From: Desulfovibrio aminophilus DSM 12254
GTDB taxonomy: Bacteria > Desulfobacterota > Desulfovibrionia > Desulfovibrionales > Desulfovibrionaceae
Reading direction: 5' to 3'
DNA: 64,000 nt
NCBI RefSeq assembly: GCF_000422565.1
Contig: NZ_AUMA01000015.1
Span: forward strand, 1-64,000
Below, piece after piece: positions 24,841-34,246 of this stretch. Position 1 is the stretch's first letter; every line of letters begins with the position of its first letter. Below the pieces are notes generated by a model. That model was given only the letters and a program-made list of their open reading frames with translations. It searched no databases and was not told the DNA's origin. The position numbers and the translations under genes were made by a program.

Positions 24841-24949
24841 CCGGCTTCGCCGGTTTTCAGAAAGGCGAAGAGGGACGAATACAAGAGCTTCTCCACCTTT
24901 CCATGAATCGACGAAGCCGGGGGCCGCATCGGACGGATGCGGCCCCCGG
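24841..24949. repeat. Palindromic repeat plus GC hairpin at the end of the ABC operon
   Basis: A repeat copy (GGCTTCGCCGG, CAGAAAGGCGAAGAGGG, CACCTTTCCATGAA) is followed by a perfect 14-base-pair stem CCGGGGGCCGCATC / GATGCGGCCCCCGG at 24917-24949. The hairpin likely terminates the leftward ABC operon. Confidence 0.65.
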
Positions 24950-25039
24950 TTGCGGAGGGGAGGGGGAGAGGAGATTTTGTCGCGGCCGGGGACGCGGCCC
25001 GGTGTTCAGAGAGGCGGAACAGCCCAGCCGCCCTCTTTC

Positions 25040-25720
<681 letters not shown>

Positions 25721-25732
25721 GGGTCGGACCTC

Positions 25733-26908
25733 CTAGAGGGACACCAGGGCCTGGGAGGGGTCCACGCGCGACGCCTTCCAGGCCGGGAAGAGGGACGAAA
25801 GCACGCTGACCAGGGAGATGGCCGCCGCGGTCAGGGCCAGGGCCGCGAGGCTGAAGCCCGGGGTCACGCCCTCGGCGTGCAGGGCCGAGAGGATCGGCCC
25901 GGTGGCCGTGAAGCCGAACAGGTGGCCCGCCAGTCCCGAGGCCAGGCCCAGGAGCAGGGCCTCGAAGCTGAACAGGGAGAACACCGCCCCCCGGGAGAAA
26001 CCCAGGGAGCGCAGCAGGCCGATCTCGCGCACCCGCTCGTTGACCGAGGAGAGCATGCTGGCCGCGACCATGGCGCAGGCCGTGAGCAGGATGACCAAGC
26101 TCACCGCCAGGGCCATGTTCTTCACGAAGTGCACGGAATACATGCGCTGCTCCACCACCTGGCGCAGGGCCTTGACCTCGGTGTGGGGCAGGGCGGCGGC
26201 GAGCTGGGCCACGATGTCCTCGATGGGGCACCCGGCGCAGAGCGCGGCCACCTCCAGGAGGTTGGCCTTGCCCGGCAGCCCGGCCAGGGACTGGGCCAGG
26301 GGCAGGGTGGCGAAGGCCGCGTTGTCGTCGTCCCCGCCGGTTTCGGCCAGCACGCCGGACACGGTCAGGTCGCGGCCGGATATGCGCACCGCGCCGCCCG
26401 GGGCCAGGGGCCCGGCGGCTCCGCCCAGGCGGACGGCCGCATGGGAGCCGAGCAGGATCTGGGAGTCCGAGGCGGGCCAAGTCCCGGTCAGGCTCCAGTA
26501 GCCCTTGAGCAGCCGCTCCCGGTCGAAACGCACGCCGACCACGGCCAGGGCCGTGCCGTCGGACTCGGCCGGGACCACCAGCTTGGGCGCGACCACGCTC
26601 ACGTTCTCGCGCAGGGCGAGGCCGTCGATGGCCTTCTGGGCGGCGGCCTCGTCCAGGTACTCCAGGCCGTAGAGCATGTCGCCCAGGGCCAGGCCGCCGT
26701 AGCTCACGGTGAGCTTTTCCGATCGCGGGGTCACGAGGATGTTCGCGCCGTAGGCCGTGAGCTTTTTTTCGAGACTTTCGCCGACCACCCGGGAAACCCC
26801 GAAGAGGGCCGTGATGGCCGCCACGCCCAGGGTCAGGACCAGGGCCAGGAGCAGGTTCTTGAGCGGTTTGCGCCGCAGGTTGCGCAGCGGGATGGTGCAG
26901 AGGTTCAT
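25733..26908 (-). CDS. FtsX/MacB-type ABC permease
   Basis: A 391-residue permease with one N-terminal helix (about 17-38), a large periplasmic MacB-type domain (40-255) and three C-terminal helices, ending in 'SRVDPSQALVSL', a typical FtsX-family tail. The periplasmic domain carries 'ALCAGCPIEDIV', a C-x2-C pair that could bind metal or form a disulfide. Similar permeases accompany DUF2318 proteins in the P19 iron-uptake locus of Campylobacter. It follows the DUF2318 gene by 12 bases. Confidence 0.88.
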   Translation of the reverse strand: MNLCTIPLRNLRRKPLKNLLLALVLTLGVAAITALFGVSRVVGESLEKKLTAYGANILVTPRSEKLTVSYGGLALGDMLYGLEYLDEAAAQKAIDGLALRENVSVVAPKLVVPAESDGTALAVVGVRFDRERLLKGYWSLTGTWPASDSQILLGSHAAVRLGGAAGPLAPGGAVRISGRDLTVSGVLAETGGDDDNAAFATLPLAQSLAGLPGKANLLEVAALCAGCPIEDIVAQLAAALPHTEVKALRQVVEQRMYSVHFVKNMALAVSLVILLTACAMVAASMLSSVNERVREIGLLRSLGFSRGAVFSLFSFEALLLGLASGLAGHLFGFTATGPILSALHAEGVTPGFSLAALALTAAAISLVSVLSSLFPAWKASRVDPSQALVSL

Positions 26909-26920
26909 CTGTGCGCGGTC

Positions 26921-27379
26921 CTAGAAGTATCCGGCTCCGGCGGCGATGTCCGCGACCCTGATGACCAGATCGCCGCCCTCCACCGTCCGGTGCAGGGGCG
27001 CGGGATTGCAGCCGCCCTTGACCTCGTTGATGCGCGCGATGTGGAAGCGTTGGCCGCAGTTGTTGCAGACCATGTGTTCGCCGTCCTGGGAATAGCCCTT
27101 GCGCTCGGCGTAGCACACGTCGCAGGCGTCGAAGGCCGCCCGGGTCACGCCGTCGCGGCTCTGGACCACGAAGAAGGGCACGTTCTTGCCGTCCAGGTTC
27201 AGGGCGTAGCGACGGGCCGCGCCGTCTCGGAACTGGTCCAGGGACAGGCGCACCACGCCGTTGTCGGGCTGGACCATGCGCGGGCCGGTTTCGAAGAGGC
27301 CGAAAAAGGCGTGGGCCACGCCCGCCATCCCGAGGATGAGCAGGAGCAGGGTGAAGCGGAGGAGAAAACGTTTGGTCAT
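26921..27379 (-). CDS. DUF2318 exported cysteine-rich protein
   Basis: A 152-residue exported protein with a signal peptide (cleaved after AHA near residue 24) and the DUF2318 signature 'CDVCYAERKGYSQDGEHMVC' continuing to NNCG-RF. These cysteines are predicted to bind a metal. In other bacteria DUF2318 occurs in iron/copper P19-FTR1 loci with FtsX permeases and an ATPase, exactly the two genes downstream here, but no FTR1 or P19 gene is visible. Role in periplasmic iron handling is inferred from that context. Confidence 0.87.
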   Translation of the reverse strand: MTKRFLLRFTLLLLILGMAGVAHAFFGLFETGPRMVQPDNGVVRLSLDQFRDGAARRYALNLDGKNVPFFVVQSRDGVTRAAFDACDVCYAERKGYSQDGEHMVCNNCGQRFHIARINEVKGGCNPAPLHRTVEGGDLVIRVADIAAGAGYF

Positions 27380-27417
27380 CTGACGCCTCCGGGGGCGGGG
27401 GGGGAGATGTGGACGGA

Positions 27418-27437
27418 GGCCGGGAAAGCTCCCGGCC
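27418..27437 (-). terminator. Hairpin after zraP-like gene
   Basis: GGCCGGGA / TCCCGGCC stem with a four-base AAGC loop, 19 bases beyond the stop. No T-run. Confidence 0.4.
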
Positions 27438-27455
27438 CGCCGTCCGAAGGGGCGT

Positions 27456-27962
27456 CTACCAGCGGCCGCAACCGCCGCCGGCGCCCATGCCGTAACCGTG
27501 GCCGTAGCCGTGGCCGTAGCCCATGCCGGAGCCGCGACCGTAACCCATGCCGTAGCCGCGGCCGGGGCCCATCTCGATGCCGGTCTCCTTCTCGACCTTG
27601 GCCCGGAAGGCCTCGCCCTGGTCGAAGAGCTTGCCGCGCAGGGTGGTGATGTCCTTGGCCAGGGTGCGCACGGCGTTCAGGTCCGGGCTCTGCTGACGCT
27701 CAACGGCGTCCAGCTCGGCCTGCTTGACGAAGAGTTCGTCGCGCAGGGGCTGCACGGCCTTGCGGTGCTCGGCGAAGAGCTTGTCCACGGCGGCTCGCTT
27801 CTCGGGGGTGAGCTGTGTGTACTGGTCCATCATGCCGTAGCCGGGGCCTCTTCCGTACATGCCGTGTCCAGGGCCTCCGAAGGCGTAGGAAGCGGCGGCC
27901 AGGCCGAGCACCATGCTCAGGGCCAAACCCACGTACCAGGCGGAACGGGTGGCGGTCTTCAT
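27456..27962 (-). CDS. zraP: ZraP-like periplasmic metal-binding chaperone
   Basis: A 168-residue exported protein of the Spy/CpxP/ZraP class: signal peptide cleaved after SYA, a helical LTxxQ-like core ('YTQLTPEKRAAVDKLFAEHR') and a histidine/glycine/methionine-rich C-terminus (MGYGHGYGHGYGMGAGGG) suited to binding Zn or Cu. ZraP buffers periplasmic zinc and damps the ZraS kinase. Start has AAGGAGG upstream. A sigma-54 promoter 51-68 bases upstream matches the sigma-54 control known for zraP in enterobacteria. No zraSR genes are in the window. Confidence 0.85.
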   Translation of the reverse strand: MKTATRSAWYVGLALSMVLGLAAASYAFGGPGHGMYGRGPGYGMMDQYTQLTPEKRAAVDKLFAEHRKAVQPLRDELFVKQAELDAVERQQSPDLNAVRTLAKDITTLRGKLFDQGEAFRAKVEKETGIEMGPGRGYGMGYGRGSGMGYGHGYGHGYGMGAGGGCGRW

Positions 27963-28012
27963 CGTGAAATCCTCCTTGGCCGGGTGAGCGGCCGTTTGTT
28001 TTGTCCTGGATG

Positions 28013-28030
28013 AAGCATGGACCGTGCCAA
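28013..28030 (-). promoter_or_regulatory. Sigma-54 promoter of the zraP-like gene
   Basis: Minus strand TTGGCACGGTCCATGCTT has TGGCAC, five bases, then ATGC, with GG and GC exactly 10 bases apart. Confidence 0.75.
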
Positions 28031-28081
28031 CGATAAAAATTAAATAATATCAATGGATAAGAATATCATATGCGAAGCACG

Positions 28082-28128
28082 ATGTGCAATATCCAGCACA
28101 TGAATTCATGCAACATTCTGCACATTGC
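28082..28128. promoter_or_regulatory. Palindromic upstream activator sites for the zraP promoter
   Basis: ATGTGC-N8-GCACAT (28082-28101), an overlapping perfect CATGAATTCATG (28099-28110) and a further CTGCACATTGC (28118-28128). They lie about 55-100 bases upstream of the -24 element, the usual position for a sigma-54 activator. Confidence 0.5.
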
Positions 28129-28500
28129 GCTGGTTCGGACGGGAACGGGCGAAGAAGGGGAGGACGGCGCTCCGGAGGACGTGGGAGGAAAGACGCATGC
28201 CGATGGTCCTTAGCGGCCGCGACGCGGGCGGCCGGGGAGGTGCGCCCCAGGGGTGACGAACGATGTTCACGTCCCGGGGACGTCCGGCCGGAGCCCACCG
28301 TCTCGGGGGCTCGGGAAGAATGACGCTCGCGGCTCGGAATCCCTCCCGCACCATCGGGAAATCCCGGAAAACGGATTGACCTTTTGCCTTTCGTCTGAAA
28401 TAAGGGCGGTGTTCAACCGTGTGAGATTTCACGACCTCCGACACGAAAAATACTGACGACGCGGACGCGGGCCTTCGGGCGCCGCGGCTGCGGTGGCGCG
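28129..28500. other. Divergent regulatory region between zraP and the dsr locus
   Basis: About 370 bases without a believable gene. Open frames on the minus strand (to 28106) have no start signal or family. The right half holds a candidate sigma-70 promoter at 28376-28404 and a small inverted repeat GTGAGATTTCAC at 28421-28432. Confidence 0.5.
28376..28404 (+). promoter_or_regulatory. Candidate sigma-70 promoter for the dsr operon
   Basis: TTGACC (28376-28381), 17-base spacer, AATAAG (28399-28404), about 100 bases before the RsbRD-like gene. This is the only promoter-like motif seen upstream of the operon. Confidence 0.4.
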
Positions 28501-28502
28501 AT

Positions 28503-29060
28503 ATGGCACGGACCGAGGATCAACGGCGTTTGCCCCTCCTGGAGCAGCTCGCATCCCAGGAGGAGCCGCTGGTGACCCGCTGGGTGGAGCTTATTTTCGG
28601 CACCTACCCGGCGGAGACGCAGAAGGTCTGGAAGGCCAACCGGGATCTCTTCGAGAATCCGGTGGGCCAGGCCATCCGGGCGACCGCGGCCGAGGTCTTC
28701 TCCCTGCTTCTGTCCTGGGAGGACGCCGACGCCCTGTGCGCCGCGCTGGACCGTCTGGTGAAGATCCGGGCGGTGCAGGATTTCGCGCCGTCGGAAGCCT
28801 TGAGTTTCGTTTTTCTGTTGAAGAAGGCCCTGCGCGAGGCCCTGGCCGACGAACTGTCGGCCCAGGGGCGGCTGGCCGAGCTTCTGGCCTTCGAGACCCG
28901 GGTGGACAACATGGCCCTGCTGGCCTTCGACGTCTACTTCCGGGACCGCAAGCAGATCTATGAGCTGCGGGTGAAGGAGATCAAGCTCGCCCACCGCAAC
29001 ATCATGCGCAAGGCGGGTCTCGTGCTGGACGTCGCGGCCGAAGAGGCCGTCAAGGCATAA
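28503..29060 (+). CDS. RsbRD N-terminal-domain protein, first gene of dsr locus
   Basis: A 185-residue soluble helical protein resembling the N-terminal non-haem globin domain of RsbR paralogues ('RLPLLEQLASQEEPLVTRWV', 'GQAIRATAAEVFSLLLSWED'). It lacks the STAS domain that full RsbR proteins carry. It lies 46 bases upstream of dsrM in the same direction; as I recall, such a gene precedes dsrM in many Desulfovibrio genomes, which points to a role in regulating or assembling the Dsr membrane complex. No canonical Shine-Dalgarno is evident at its ATG. Confidence 0.82.
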   Translation: MARTEDQRRLPLLEQLASQEEPLVTRWVELIFGTYPAETQKVWKANRDLFENPVGQAIRATAAEVFSLLLSWEDADALCAALDRLVKIRAVQDFAPSEALSFVFLLKKALREALADELSAQGRLAELLAFETRVDNMALLAFDVYFRDRKQIYELRVKEIKLAHRNIMRKAGLVLDVAAEEAVKA

Positions 29061-29106
29061 GTGGAGGGCCCGGGGCGGGCCGAACACTCAAACGAGGTGA
29101 CGGGAG

Positions 29107-30141
29107 ATGAATGCATTGTACTCGCTGGTTTTCGTCTTTGCCTTGGTGCTGATCCCGTTGATCGGGGTCGGGGCGGCAAAGCTGAACGTCTTCTTCGGCA
29201 TTTGCATCCCCTCGACGGCGCTCCTCGTCTTTTTGGCGGGGTTCGTCTGGAAGGTGTATGGCTGGGCCAAACGCCCGGTGCCGTTCCGCATCCCCACCAC
29301 CGGCGGCCAGCAGGAACCCTATGACCCCACGCTGTTCAAGCAGAACAAGTGGGACAACCCCTCCACGGGTCCGCAGACGTTCATGCGGATGCTCCTGGAG
29401 GTGCTCTGCTTCCGTTCGCTGTTCCGCAACACGGCCGTGAAGCTGGACGTGAAGAACAACGTCGTGGCCTACGCCTCTTCCAAGTGGCTCTGGCTCTTCG
29501 CCATCTTCTTCCACTACTCCTTCTTCATCATCGTGGCCCGGCACATGCGACTGTTCCTGGCCTCCGTGCCGCTGCCCATCGAGTGGCTGGAGTTCGGCGA
29601 CGGCATCATGCAGATCGGCATTCCCCGGATGTACATGAGCGACATCCTCATCCTGGCCGGCCTGTTCTTTCTCCTGGCCCGCCGCCTGGCCGATCCGAAG
29701 ATCCGCTACATCTCCCTGGTCAACGACTTCTTCCCGCTGTTCCTGCTCCTGGGCATCTCGCTCTCGGGCATCTACATGCGCTACTTCGCCAAGGTCGACG
29801 TCGTGGCCATCAAGGAGCTGGTGGTCAGCGCCCTGCAGTTCAACTACAAGATTCCCGCGGGCATCGACAACAGCTTCTACGTCCATCTCTTCCTGGTGAG
29901 CGTGCTGCTGGCTTACTTCCCCTTCTCCAAGCTCATGCACGCGGGCGGCGTCTTCCTCTCGCCCACGCGCAACCTGCCCAACGACACGCGCATGAAGCAC
30001 CACGAGAATCCCTGGAACGACAAGGGCATCATGCCGCACAGCTACGAACACTACGAGGACGACTTCCGCGAGCCCATGTACGAGGCCGGCCTGCCCCTGG
30101 AGAAGCTGCCCGAGGGCGCCGAGGAAGAGGCCAAGGCTTAA
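29107..30141 (+). CDS. dsrM: Sulfite reduction-associated complex membrane protein DsrM
   Basis: A 344-residue b-type cytochrome of the NarI family, with about six membrane helices (near residues 1-25, 27-50, 120-145, 175-195, 210-232 and 258-278) and histidines suited to bind haem ('IFFHYSFFIIVARH', 'YVHLFLVSVL'). It exchanges electrons with menaquinone and passes them to DsrK. The C-terminal tail is soluble and rich in acidic residues. First of five contiguous genes dsrMKJOP; GAGGTGACGGGAG precedes the ATG. Confidence 0.97.
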   Translation: MNALYSLVFVFALVLIPLIGVGAAKLNVFFGICIPSTALLVFLAGFVWKVYGWAKRPVPFRIPTTGGQQEPYDPTLFKQNKWDNPSTGPQTFMRMLLEVLCFRSLFRNTAVKLDVKNNVVAYASSKWLWLFAIFFHYSFFIIVARHMRLFLASVPLPIEWLEFGDGIMQIGIPRMYMSDILILAGLFFLLARRLADPKIRYISLVNDFFPLFLLLGISLSGIYMRYFAKVDVVAIKELVVSALQFNYKIPAGIDNSFYVHLFLVSVLLAYFPFSKLMHAGGVFLSPTRNLPNDTRMKHHENPWNDKGIMPHSYEHYEDDFREPMYEAGLPLEKLPEGAEEEAKA

Positions 30142-30177
30142 GCGAAGCTCAACACAGCACCCGGAGAGAGAAACGAT

Positions 30178-31824
30178 ATGGCCAAGTTCTCCAAGAAACC
30201 GATCGAGTTGTTGCAAAGCATCGACTACACGCCGCCGCGCACGGACTGGATGTCGACGCCCAATGACTTTTCCATGGGCCGCTGGGCCTACCCGGCCAAG
30301 CCCGAGAAAGTCGAATACCTCATGCACGAGCTGCCCGGAGTGTTCGCCAACCCGCGCGAGTGGAGCCCGGGCGACGTGGACTGGAAGCTGCCCTCCAACT
30401 GGAAGGACATCGTCCACGAGGGCTTCAAGGAACGCCTGGACAAGTACCGCTCCCTCAAGCTCTTCATGGACGTCTGCGTGCGCTGCGGGGCCTGCGCCGA
30501 CAAGTGCCACTTCTTCATCGGCTCCGGCGACCCGAAGAACATGCCCGTGCTGCGCGCCGAGCTGATGCGCTCGGTCTACCGCAAGGACTTCACCCTGGCG
30601 GGCAAGATCCTCGGCAAGCTCACCGGCGCCCGGGTCATGGAAGAGGACGTGCTCAAGGAGTGGTTCCTCTACTTCTACCAGTGCACCGAGTGCCGCCGCT
30701 GCTCGCTCTTCTGCCCCTACGGCATCGACACGGCCGAAGTGACCATGATGGCCCGCGAGCTGCTGCACCTCTGCGGCATCAACATCAACTGGATCCTCGA
30801 GCCGGTGGCCAACTGCAACCGCACCGGCAACCACCTCGGCATCCAGCCCCACGCCTTCAAGGACATCGTCGACTTCATGCTCGACGACATCGAGACCATC
30901 ACCGGCAAGCGCGTGAAGTGCCCGCTGAACGAGAAGGGTCATGAGGTCATCTTCATCACCCCCTCCGGCGACGTGTTCGCCGACCCGGGCATATACACCT
31001 TCATGGGCTACCTGATGCTCTTCGACGCCATCGGGCTCGACTTCACCATGAGCACGTACGCCTCCGAGGGCGGCAACTTCGGCCTGTTCACCAACGCCGA
31101 CATGATGAAGAAGCTCAACGCCAAGATGTACGCCGAGGCCAACCGCCTGGGCGCCAAGTGGATTCTGGGCGGCGAGTGCGGACACATGTGGCGCGTGATC
31201 AACCAGTACATGGACACCATGAACGGCTACCTGCAGGGCCCCCAGATGCGCACCCCGGTGAACCCGATCACCGGCACGGTGTTCAACAACGCCAAGCAGA
31301 CCAAGATGGTGCACATCGCCGAGTTCACCGCCGACCTCATCAAGCACGGCAAGCTGAACCTGGACAAGAAGCGCAACGACTACATCCGGGCCACCTTCCA
31401 CGACTCCTGCAACCCCGCGCGCGGCATGGGCATGCTGGAAGAGCCCCGCTACGTGCTGAAGAACGTCTGCAACCACTTCTACGAAATGCCCGAGAACACC
31501 ATCCGCGAGCAGACCTTCTGCTGCGCGGGCGGTTCGGGCCTGAACACCGACGAGATCATGGAAATCCGTCTGCGCGGCGGCCTGCCGAGAGGCAACGCCC
31601 TGCGCTACGTGCAGGAGAAGCACGGGGTGAACACCATGGCCTGCGTCTGCGCCATCGACCGCGCCACCCTGATCCCCCTGGCCGACTACTGGGCCCCGGG
31701 CGTGCGCATCTCCGGCCTGCATGAGCTGGTGGCCAACGCCCTCATCCTGGACGGCGAGAGCGAGCGGACCATGAACCTCCGCCAGGAGGAATTCGAGGAA
31801 CTGTTTGCCCAGGAGGAGGAATAA
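30178..31824 (+). CDS. dsrK: DsrK, HdrD-like Fe-S subunit
   Basis: A 548-residue cytoplasmic Fe-S protein related to heterodisulfide reductase HdrD. Two [4Fe-4S] ferredoxin motifs (CVRCGACADKC at 100-110 and CTECRRCSLFC at 169-179) and the CCG-type cysteines (CNPARG near 411, FCCAGGSG near 450) bind the special cubane used for disulfide chemistry. It is thought to reduce the DsrC trisulfide/disulfide, linking menaquinol to sulfite reduction. Separated from dsrM by 36 bases with GGAGAG. Confidence 0.97.
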   Translation: MAKFSKKPIELLQSIDYTPPRTDWMSTPNDFSMGRWAYPAKPEKVEYLMHELPGVFANPREWSPGDVDWKLPSNWKDIVHEGFKERLDKYRSLKLFMDVCVRCGACADKCHFFIGSGDPKNMPVLRAELMRSVYRKDFTLAGKILGKLTGARVMEEDVLKEWFLYFYQCTECRRCSLFCPYGIDTAEVTMMARELLHLCGININWILEPVANCNRTGNHLGIQPHAFKDIVDFMLDDIETITGKRVKCPLNEKGHEVIFITPSGDVFADPGIYTFMGYLMLFDAIGLDFTMSTYASEGGNFGLFTNADMMKKLNAKMYAEANRLGAKWILGGECGHMWRVINQYMDTMNGYLQGPQMRTPVNPITGTVFNNAKQTKMVHIAEFTADLIKHGKLNLDKKRNDYIRATFHDSCNPARGMGMLEEPRYVLKNVCNHFYEMPENTIREQTFCCAGGSGLNTDEIMEIRLRGGLPRGNALRYVQEKHGVNTMACVCAIDRATLIPLADYWAPGVRISGLHELVANALILDGESERTMNLRQEEFEELFAQEEE

Positions 31825-32214
31825 ATGAAACTGTACAACGGCGGGAGCATCCTGGCCGGCCTGGTCGTCTTCCTGGGCCTGGTCACCATCCCCCTCTGGT
31901 TCAACGTCGGCGCCAAGGCGTACTCCCAGCCCCAGGTGAAGCTGCCGGCCAAGGAAAAGGAATGCATCGAGTCCAAGGAGTTCATGCGCAAGGAGCACAT
32001 GCAGCTGCTCAACGACTGGCGCGACTGGGCGCTGCGCGAGGGCAAGCGCACCTACATCAACTCCAAGGGCAAGGAATACAACATCAGCCTCCAGAACACC
32101 TGCATGAAGTGTCACGACAACAAGGCGGAGTTCTGCGACAAGTGCCACAATGACCAGGCGGTCGTCCCTTACTGCTGGGACTGCCATACTCAGCCGGAGG
32201 GGTTGAAGAAATGA
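31825..32214 (+). CDS. dsrJ: DsrJ triheme cytochrome c
   Basis: A 129-residue periplasmic triheme cytochrome anchored by an uncleaved N-terminal helix ('ILAGLVVFLGLVTIPLWF'). Haem motifs are CMKCH (93-97), CDKCH (104-108) and CWDCH (117-121). Cysteine 47 (KEKECIES) corresponds to the unusual cysteine haem ligand described in Allochromatium DsrJ. The ATG directly abuts the dsrK stop, and the gene ends overlapping dsrO by four bases. Confidence 0.96.
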   Translation: MKLYNGGSILAGLVVFLGLVTIPLWFNVGAKAYSQPQVKLPAKEKECIESKEFMRKEHMQLLNDWRDWALREGKRTYINSKGKEYNISLQNTCMKCHDNKAEFCDKCHNDQAVVPYCWDCHTQPEGLKK

Positions 32215-32984
32215 ACCAGAGCAGAAGACACTTCCTCAAGTTCGCGGGACTGACCGCCGTGGGGCTGTGCGCTGGCGCCTCCGGCGTGCTGGCCTCCTCG
32301 GGCGGCGGCTCCCCGGCCAAGCCGAACAAGGAGACCCTGCACGCCACGCAGTGGGCCATGGTCATCGACACCCGCAAGCTGAACACGGACGAAGCCATCG
32401 CCCCCCTGGCCGCGGCCTGCCACGCCCTGCACAACGTGCCCGACGTGCCCACCAGACAGAACGTGAAGTGGCTCTGGGCCGCATCCATGGAGGAAGCCTT
32501 CCCGGACTTCCCCAACAAGTATCAGAGCCCCGAGGTGGAGCACCGGCGCGTGATGCTGCTGTGCAACCACTGCGAGAACCCTCCCTGCGTCCGCGTCTGC
32601 CCCACCCAGGCCACCTACAAGCGGCCCGACGGCATCGTGACCATGGACTACCACCGCTGCATCGGCTGCCGCTACTGCATGGCGGGCTGCCCCTTCGGCG
32701 CGCGCAGCTTCAACTTCGGCGAGCCCCGGGAACACCTGGACCTGGCCAAGCTGAACAAGGAATACCCCACGCGGATGCGCGGCGTGGTCGAGAAGTGCAC
32801 GTTCTGCGTGGAGCGTCTGGAAGTGGGCAAGCTGCCCGCCTGCGTGGAGGCCTCCAACGGCGCCATCCACTTCGGCGACCTGTCCGACGAGAACTCCCCG
32901 GCCCGCAAGGCGCTCCGGGAGAACTACACCATCCGTCGCAAACCTTCCCTCGGCACCGAGCCGAGCGTGTACTACATCATTTAG
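32211..32984 (+). CDS. dsrO: DsrO periplasmic ferredoxin-like subunit
   Basis: A 257-residue protein exported by the Tat route (RRHFLKFAG near residue 5). Cysteine clusters CNHCENPPCVRVCP, CIGCRYCMAGCPFG and CTFCVERLEVGKLPAC bind [4Fe-4S] centres as in DmsB/NrfC proteins. It relays electrons between DsrJ and DsrP on the periplasmic face. Start ATGA overlaps the dsrJ stop. Confidence 0.96.
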   Translation: MNQSRRHFLKFAGLTAVGLCAGASGVLASSGGGSPAKPNKETLHATQWAMVIDTRKLNTDEAIAPLAAACHALHNVPDVPTRQNVKWLWAASMEEAFPDFPNKYQSPEVEHRRVMLLCNHCENPPCVRVCPTQATYKRPDGIVTMDYHRCIGCRYCMAGCPFGARSFNFGEPREHLDLAKLNKEYPTRMRGVVEKCTFCVERLEVGKLPACVEASNGAIHFGDLSDENSPARKALRENYTIRRKPSLGTEPSVYYII

Positions 32985-32993
32985 GGGGCGGCT

Positions 32994-34220
32994 ATGCTGG
33001 AACGTGTTCTCAAGGGAAGTCCCAAATACTACGGCTGGGTGGCCCTGCTGCTCGCCATCATCGGCGTCGGCGGCGCGGTCTACGTGATGCAGCTCATGCA
33101 AGGCCTGAAGATCACCGGCATGAGCCGCGACGTGTCCTGGGGATTCTACATCGCCCAGTTCACCTACCTCGTCGGCCTGGCCGCCTCGGGCGTCATGATC
33201 GTGCTGCCCTACTACTTCCATCACTATAAGAAATTCAAGCACATGGTCATCTTCGGCGAGTTCATGGCCATCGGCGCCGTGGTCATGTGCCTTGGCTTCA
33301 TCGTGGTCGACATCGGCCAGCCGCAGCGGATGCTCAACGTGCTCCTGCATCCCACGCCGAACTCCATCCTGTTCTGGGACATGGTCGTGCTCAACGGCTA
33401 CCTGCTCCTGAACATCGTGGCCGGCTGGGTCAGCCTGGAGTCCGACCGCCTGCGCCTGCCGCATCCCAAGTGGCTCAAGCCCGTGGTCTACGTCTCCATC
33501 ATCTGGGCCTTCTCCATCCACACGGTGACGGCCTTCCTGTACCAGGGCCTCCCGGGCCGCCACTACTGGCTCACCGCCATCCTGGCCGCCCGCTTCCTGG
33601 CCTCGGCGTTCTGCTCCGGCCCCGCCATCCTGATGCTGGTCATGCTCGTCACCGAGCGGGTGACCAGCTTCAAGATGCCCAAGGACGGCATCCGCACCCT
33701 GGCCAAGATCATCACCTACGCCATGTGCGTGAACGTCTTCTTCTTCCTGTTGGAAGTGTTCACGGCGTTCTACTCCAACATCCCGGGCCACATGCACTCC
33801 ATCGCCTACCTCTTCGTGGGCGCGCATGGGCACACCGAGTTGGTGCCCTGGATGTGGACCTTCGCGATCCTGGCGGTGACCAGCCTGGCGCTGCTCATCC
33901 CGCCGCAGCTTCGCGACAACCACAAGCTGCTGCCGTACTCCCTGGCCATCCTGGTGGTCGCCACCTGGATCGACAAGGGCCTGGGCCTCTTGATCGGCGG
34001 CTTCAACCCCAACCCCTTCGAGCAGATCTCGCCCTACTGGCCCACCGGCCCCGAGCTGATGATCTCGCTCATGGTCTACGCCACCGGCGCGCTCGTGGTG
34101 ACCTTCCTGTTCAAGATCGCCACGGACGTGAAGAAGGAACTGGGCGTGGCCCAGAAGCTGCCCTGTGGCTGCTCCTCCGAGGACGGCTGCAAGTGCGCCG
34201 GCGAGGCCGAGGCCGCCTAG
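32994..34220 (+). CDS. dsrP: DsrP NrfD-like quinone-interacting membrane subunit
   Basis: A 408-residue integral protein of the NrfD/PsrC family with about ten membrane helices and no haem. It is the second quinone-reactive subunit of the DsrMKJOP complex. The cytoplasmic tail ends in a cysteine cluster (CGCSSEDGCKC, residues about 393-403), an unusual extra that could bind metal or be regulatory. GGGGG precedes the ATG nine bases after dsrO. Confidence 0.95.
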   Translation: MLERVLKGSPKYYGWVALLLAIIGVGGAVYVMQLMQGLKITGMSRDVSWGFYIAQFTYLVGLAASGVMIVLPYYFHHYKKFKHMVIFGEFMAIGAVVMCLGFIVVDIGQPQRMLNVLLHPTPNSILFWDMVVLNGYLLLNIVAGWVSLESDRLRLPHPKWLKPVVYVSIIWAFSIHTVTAFLYQGLPGRHYWLTAILAARFLASAFCSGPAILMLVMLVTERVTSFKMPKDGIRTLAKIITYAMCVNVFFFLLEVFTAFYSNIPGHMHSIAYLFVGAHGHTELVPWMWTFAILAVTSLALLIPPQLRDNHKLLPYSLAILVVATWIDKGLGLLIGGFNPNPFEQISPYWPTGPELMISLMVYATGALVVTFLFKIATDVKKELGVAQKLPCGCSSEDGCKCAGEAEAA

Positions 34221-34246
34221 CCGCCCCGACCCCGACGCCTGAAACG

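Noticed and set aside
28421-28432. GTGAGATTTCAC as an HcpR/CRP-type site
   Set aside because: Spacer is four bases instead of six, and flanking bases do not extend the symmetry.
28106-28444. 112-codon minus-strand frame between zraP and the dsr locus
   Set aside because: No ribosome binding site, odd composition, and it overlaps the regulatory elements.
29050-32187. 1045-codon open frame antisense to the dsr operon
   Set aside because: Shadow of high-GC codon use on the other strand; low-complexity His/Val/Gly composition, no ribosome binding site and no family.
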